From the NCBI GenBank assembly GCA_019637175.1, contig JAHBWD010000034.1, positions 1 through 64,000 of the forward strand: 64,000 nt of DNA, written 5' to 3'. A program made the position numbers and the translations under genes. The DNA comes from Labilithrix sp. GTDB taxonomy: Bacteria; Myxococcota_A; Polyangia; Polyangiales; Polyangiaceae. Positions 60,836 to 64,000 of the stretch are shown here, piece by piece. The notes below the pieces were generated by a model. That model was not told the origin of the DNA, searched no databases, and saw only the letters and a program-made list of their open reading frames with translations. Position 1 is the stretch's first letter; each line of letters begins with the position of its first letter.

Positions 60836-61389
60836 GATCGATAGAGCCCTCTCGTGCGGGCGTGCGCGAGCACCTCGCGAGGCACGAGCTCCGCGAGCTC
60901 GTCCCATCGCTCCTCTCCCATCATCGTGCGCACCTCGGTGCTCGAGATGGCCGGCAGGATGGCGGGCGGCGCGCCCTCGTACGCCACCCCCACGCGCCCG
61001 AGCACGATCGGCGGCGCGATCGCGCTGATCTTGTCGAAGGCGTACCACTTCGACGACTCGGCCATCAGATCGGCGCCCATCACGAAGCGCATGTTCCACT
61101 CCGGGTGCTTCGCGCGCAGGTGCTCGAGCGTGCGCAGCGTGCGGCTCTCTCCGCCGAGCTCTTCTTCGACGCGGGAGACCTCGACGCGCGGCAGAAAGCC
61201 CATCGCGAGCTCGCACATGCGCACGCGATCGTCGTAGGGCGCGAGCGACTTGGCGAACGGATGCTGGTACGTCGGCACGACGAGCAGCCTCTCCACCTCG
61301 AAGCGCGCGTGCACCACGGCGAGCGCGAGCACGTGCGCGAGGTGCGGCGGGTTGAACGATCCGCCGAAGATGCCGGTGACGCCGCTCAC
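60832..61389 (-). CDS. nadD: Nicotinate-nucleotide adenylyltransferase
   Basis: Encodes 185 residues from a GTG overlapping the previous stop (GTGA). GIFGGSFNPPHLAH holds the nucleotide-binding HxGH-type motif, and SSTEVR the second conserved site. The enzyme adenylates nicotinate mononucleotide in NAD synthesis. It is the middle gene of a three-gene coupled unit. Confidence 0.95.
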   Translation of the reverse strand: MSGVTGIFGGSFNPPHLAHVLALAVVHARFEVERLLVVPTYQHPFAKSLAPYDDRVRMCELAMGFLPRVEVSRVEEELGGESRTLRTLEHLRAKHPEWNMRFVMGADLMAESSKWYAFDKISAIAPPIVLGRVGVAYEGAPPAILPAISSTEVRTMMGEERWDELAELVPREVLAHARTRGLYRS

Positions 61390-62051
61390 GCGTCCCCGCC
61401 CGTTCCTGCTCCCTCGGGCCCGGGCGGCGCCTGCGACGGCGTGCCCTGGACGCGCATCTTCGCTCCGCGCTGGACGGTGAGCGCCTCGCGCTGCGTCGGC
61501 TTGCCGGTGGAGTCGTAGATCGTGATCAGCACGTCGTCCGACTCCTCGTCGATGACGGCGATGCCGCCGCCTTCGGATCCGATCGGACCGGGCGTGACGA
61601 ACCAGCGCGCGCCGATCTTGCGCACGAGGGGCCCCTCGCTCTTGCCGAAGAAGAGGAGGTTCGCCGCGAGGATGTCTTCCTCGTCGAGCATCGCTTTGTC
61701 GTGGATGAGCACGGCGACGCGATCGCCGACCATCTCGATCGTCCGCGCCGTCTGCTCGGGCAGAGCTTCGAGCGACTTGAGCCGCAAGCGCGCGCGCTCG
61801 GTGGCGACGAACCTGTCGATCTGCTCCGCGCTGCCCTCGAGCGCGATGTCGGCCGCGCGGCGCCACGCGGCGTCGTCGCTGGGATCGTCGCCGACGAGCT
61901 TGCGCGCCCACGCCGCGACCGCGCGGTCGAGCGCGCCGTCGTTGCCCAGGTAGATGGCGCGATGCACGCGCGCGCCGTTCAGGAGAAACTCGGCAGCTCT
62001 CCCGAGGGCGCCGACGTCGCTACCGGCTGGACCGAGCAGGCCGAGGCGCAT
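61386..62051 (-). CDS. Degenerate calcineurin-like phosphoesterase, probable pseudoenzyme
   Basis: Encodes 221 residues from the ATG at 62051. The strand order and spacing recall YfcE-like metallophosphoesterases: LGLLGPAGSD for the D-x-H motif, YLGNDGALD for GD-x-x-D and FFGKSEGPLVRKIGARWFVTPGP for the GHTH...NPGS region. The metal-binding residues are mostly replaced, so catalysis is doubtful. It is translationally coupled to nadD by GTGA, and the two may cooperate in NAD metabolism or regulation. Confidence 0.72.
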   Translation of the reverse strand: MRLGLLGPAGSDVGALGRAAEFLLNGARVHRAIYLGNDGALDRAVAAWARKLVGDDPSDDAAWRRAADIALEGSAEQIDRFVATERARLRLKSLEALPEQTARTIEMVGDRVAVLIHDKAMLDEEDILAANLLFFGKSEGPLVRKIGARWFVTPGPIGSEGGGIAVIDEESDDVLITIYDSTGKPTQREALTVQRGAKMRVQGTPSQAPPGPEGAGTGGDA

Positions 62052-62186
62052 GCTTCCGGCCAGTCTCCCGAGCCCCACGGCGAAAGTAAAGCGGGCTCGG
62101 TGAGATTGGCTGTTTTATGCTGCGCCGCCGTGTCGGGGCGCCGTCCAGCCACACCGGAAGCTGCTCGGGAGAGCCCGCGCTCGCGC

Positions 62187-63476
62187 GTGGCTCCGCTGCG
62201 CGATCCGGTCACGATCACGCTCGACGGCGAGCCTATCGTCGCCGAGCGCGGCGAGCCGATCGCGGCGGCGCTCGTCGCCGCAGGCAAGCTCATGGTCGCG
62301 CGGAGCCCGAAGTTCCATCGACCGCGAGGCCCCTCGTGCTTCCGCGCGGCGTGCGACGGCTGCCTCGCGCGCGTCGACGAGACGCCGAACGTGATGACGT
62401 GCATGACGCCGGCGCGCGAGGGCACCGCCGTCGTGTCGCAGAACCGGCTCGGCCCGCGGCAGATCGATCTCCTGCGGATGACCGACTGGTTCTTCCCGGA
62501 GGGCCTCGATCATCACGAGCTCTTCGCCGGGATCCCCGGCGTGCAGAACGTCATGCAGGCGTTCGCCCGCAGGGTCGCGGGCCTCGGCCGCCTGCCGGCG
62601 GAAGGAACGCCGCCGCGCGCCGCCGCGCGGCGCGACGCCGACGTCGTCGTCGTCGGCGCGGGCCCCTCGGGGATGGCGATCGCATCCCGCCTCGCGCGCG
62701 CCGGGCGCGCGGTCGAGGTGCTCGACGATCAAGATGCCCCCGGCGGTGGCCTGACCGCGCTCGACGCCGACGACGCGAGCTCCTTCTCCGAGATCCATGC
62801 ATCCTTCATGGATCTCGTCGCGCGCGGGCGCGTCCGCTTGCGCACGTCGACGATCGCCGGCGGCGTCTACGGGCGCGATCTCCTGGTCTCCGGCCCCGAG
62901 GGCGCAGAGATCCTGCTCGCGCGCGCGCTCGTCCTCGCGAGCGGCGCGCACGACGGCGTGCTCGCGTTCGAGGGCAACGACGTGCCCGGCCTGATGAGCG
63001 CGCGCGCCGGGGGATGGCTCCTCCGCCGCGGCGTGTTGCTCGGCCCGCGCGTCGTGGTCGTGATCCCCGAGGGCGGCGGGCCCTTCGGCGCGTCGTACGC
63101 GCGCGCGATGGCCCGCGCCACGATGCAACGGCAGGGAAAGCACGCGCCGACCGTCACGGTGGTGCAGGGCACGCCGCTCCGCATCAAGGGATCGAGCCGC
63201 GTCAAAGGCGTCGTCGTCATGACCGCCGCGGGCAAGGAAGAAGCGCTCGCGGCCGACGCCGTGCTCGTCGACGCGCCGCGCTCGCCCGCGTACGAGCTCG
63301 CGACGCAAGCAGGCGCGACCGTGCGCCACGAGCCGCGCGGCTACGTCGTGGTGACCGACGGCGGTCGCGCCGCAGAGGGCGTCTACGCCGTCGGCGAGCT
63401 CGCGGGCTGCCCGCTCGACGCCGCCGCCGTCGACGCCGACGCCGCGCGCGCCGCGGCCACGATCCTCTCGGTGTAG
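62187..63476 (+). CDS. [2Fe-2S]/FAD oxidoreductase, sarcosine-oxidase-alpha-like
   Basis: Encodes 429 residues from the GTG at 62187, because earlier GTGs (62100, 62130) add sequence unrelated to the domain. The N-terminal domain has a complete [2Fe-2S] set, Cys51, Cys56, Cys59 and Cys72 (CX4CX2CX12C). A middle segment with TDWFFPEGLDHH matches the linker of sarcosine oxidase alpha, and VVVGAGPSGMA binds FAD. The aminomethyltransferase domain of SoxA is missing. HcnB-type and opine-oxidase-type dehydrogenases also fit. Its stop is 1 bp from that of ccmB. Confidence 0.88.
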   Translation: MAPLRDPVTITLDGEPIVAERGEPIAAALVAAGKLMVARSPKFHRPRGPSCFRAACDGCLARVDETPNVMTCMTPAREGTAVVSQNRLGPRQIDLLRMTDWFFPEGLDHHELFAGIPGVQNVMQAFARRVAGLGRLPAEGTPPRAAARRDADVVVVGAGPSGMAIASRLARAGRAVEVLDDQDAPGGGLTALDADDASSFSEIHASFMDLVARGRVRLRTSTIAGGVYGRDLLVSGPEGAEILLARALVLASGAHDGVLAFEGNDVPGLMSARAGGWLLRRGVLLGPRVVVVIPEGGGPFGASYARAMARATMQRQGKHAPTVTVVQGTPLRIKGSSRVKGVVVMTAAGKEEALAADAVLVDAPRSPAYELATQAGATVRHEPRGYVVVTDGGRAAEGVYAVGELAGCPLDAAAVDADAARAAATILSV

Positions 63477-63477
63477 C

Positions 63478-64000
63478 TCAATCGTCGACGAGCGCGCCGA
63501 AGAGGCCGATGCCGAGCGCCGCGGTCAGCGTCACCGACATCGCCATGAGGCCGAGGAAGCCGGAGTAGCTCTCGAACGGCTGCACCTCGAAGGCCTTCCG
63601 CGTCCCGACGACGCCGCAGACGAGCACCGGCGAGAGGAGCGGGAAGAGCACGATCGCGAGGACGAGATCGCGCGCGCGCGTTCGCACGGTCATCGCGCCG
63701 AAGAGCGTGCCGACGAACGAGAGCGACGCGGTTCCCATCACGAGAAGCGCAAGGAAGGAAGAGACGTGGAAGCTCGTCGGCTCCTTCACCGGCGCGGCGA
63801 CGGTCGACGCCTGCGCCGAGAAATCGACGTGGAAGAGGAGCATGCACAACAGGACGAGCGGGATCTCGACGATCATGATCATCCCGAACGTCGCGAGCGC
63901 CTTGCCGACGAAGATCGACGCCCGAGGCACGGGCGCGACGAGCAGCCCGGTGAGGGCCGACTCGTCGCGCTCGCGCTGCCACACCCGCCCGAAGGAGAGC
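63478..64000 (-). CDS. ccmB: Haem exporter permease CcmB (5' end outside window)
   Basis: The visible 174 residues lack the N-terminus, and the frame is open at the right edge. The sequence LSFGRVWQRERDESALTGLLVAPVP matches the conserved cytoplasmic loop of CcmB, followed by about four TM segments. CcmB is the permease of the CcmAB transporter in cytochrome c maturation. This fits the CXXCH proteins elsewhere in the window. Confidence 0.9.
   Translation of the reverse strand, partial: LSFGRVWQRERDESALTGLLVAPVPRASIFVGKALATFGMIMIVEIPLVLLCMLLFHVDFSAQASTVAAPVKEPTSFHVSSFLALLVMGTASLSFVGTLFGAMTVRTRARDLVLAIVLFPLLSPVLVCGVVGTRKAFEVQPFESYSGFLGLMAMSVTLTAALGIGLFGALVDD

Overview
The window is very GC-rich, strongly coding DNA, most likely from a predatory or soil myxobacterium (Myxococcota, probably the Polyangiales side). 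The evidence is a MYXO-CTERM surface-anchoring tail, an AgmX/PglI-type C-terminal domain, several Hanks-type Ser/Thr kinases, FHA proteins, a sigma-54 activator, and an unusual number of Cys-rich or Asp/Ala/Pro-rich lipoproteins. I support about 54 protein genes, two of them cut by the window edges. I see no rRNA, tRNA, CRISPR array, prophage or insertion sequence.

Layout. 1-2.1 kb: a partial Ser/Thr kinase with a PEGA domain and a small membrane protein. 2.3-5.9 kb: an extended SDR next to a YghO-like acyltransferase (a possible bacterial ceramide-synthesis pair) and an HtrA protease. 6.1-17.7 kb: a dense surface redox region. On the + strand, a TPR/PEGA-like/DUF3570 beta-barrel is flanked and followed by lipoproteins with CXXCH or CX4CH haem-type motifs. 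On the - strand, an operon holds a lipoprotein, a MYXO-CTERM protein and two paralogous dihaem lipoproteins, followed by a fibrinogen-domain lipoprotein. Divergent from that operon is a lipoprotein that reads as a truncated haemoglobin. The right edge of the window carries ccmB, part of cytochrome c maturation, although 46 kb away.

18.4-26.8 kb: housekeeping and envelope genes (truA, rsmD, dapB-dapA, an MFE-2-like SDR) mixed with AgmX-like and PEGA proteins. 26.8-31.7 kb: a translationally coupled FHA-GGDEF cyclase, GH1 glycosidase lipoprotein and Cys-rich lipoprotein, then an SCP2 protein and an AMACR-like CoA-transferase. 31.7-36.7 kb: an MshEN-domain protein and a zinc-ribbon Ser/Thr kinase fused to an AAA ATPase, coupled to a Cys-rich lipoprotein. 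36.8-43.2 kb: a HAD phosphatase, lipoproteins, a divergent upp, a SUKH protein and hisD. 43.3-48.0 kb: a 1582-residue secreted zinc metalloprotease lipoprotein with a strong terminator that overlaps the convergent SDR. 48-53.3 kb: SDR, DUF1801, FHA-PATAN, then kdd and fhs. 53.3-59.6 kb: a multi-TM histidine kinase, a repeat-bearing small lipoprotein and a 1207-residue sigma-54 activator. 59.9-63.5 kb: a DUF2520 protein, nadD, a degenerate phosphoesterase-like protein and an [2Fe-2S]/FAD oxidoreductase.

The most promising candidate for an undescribed system is the 6.1-17.7 kb redox region: an outer-membrane barrel, six lipoproteins with haem-type or globin motifs and a sorted surface protein in adjacent operons. 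That reading is an inference from motifs and gene order. Haem attachment, localisation and function are not shown by the sequence.
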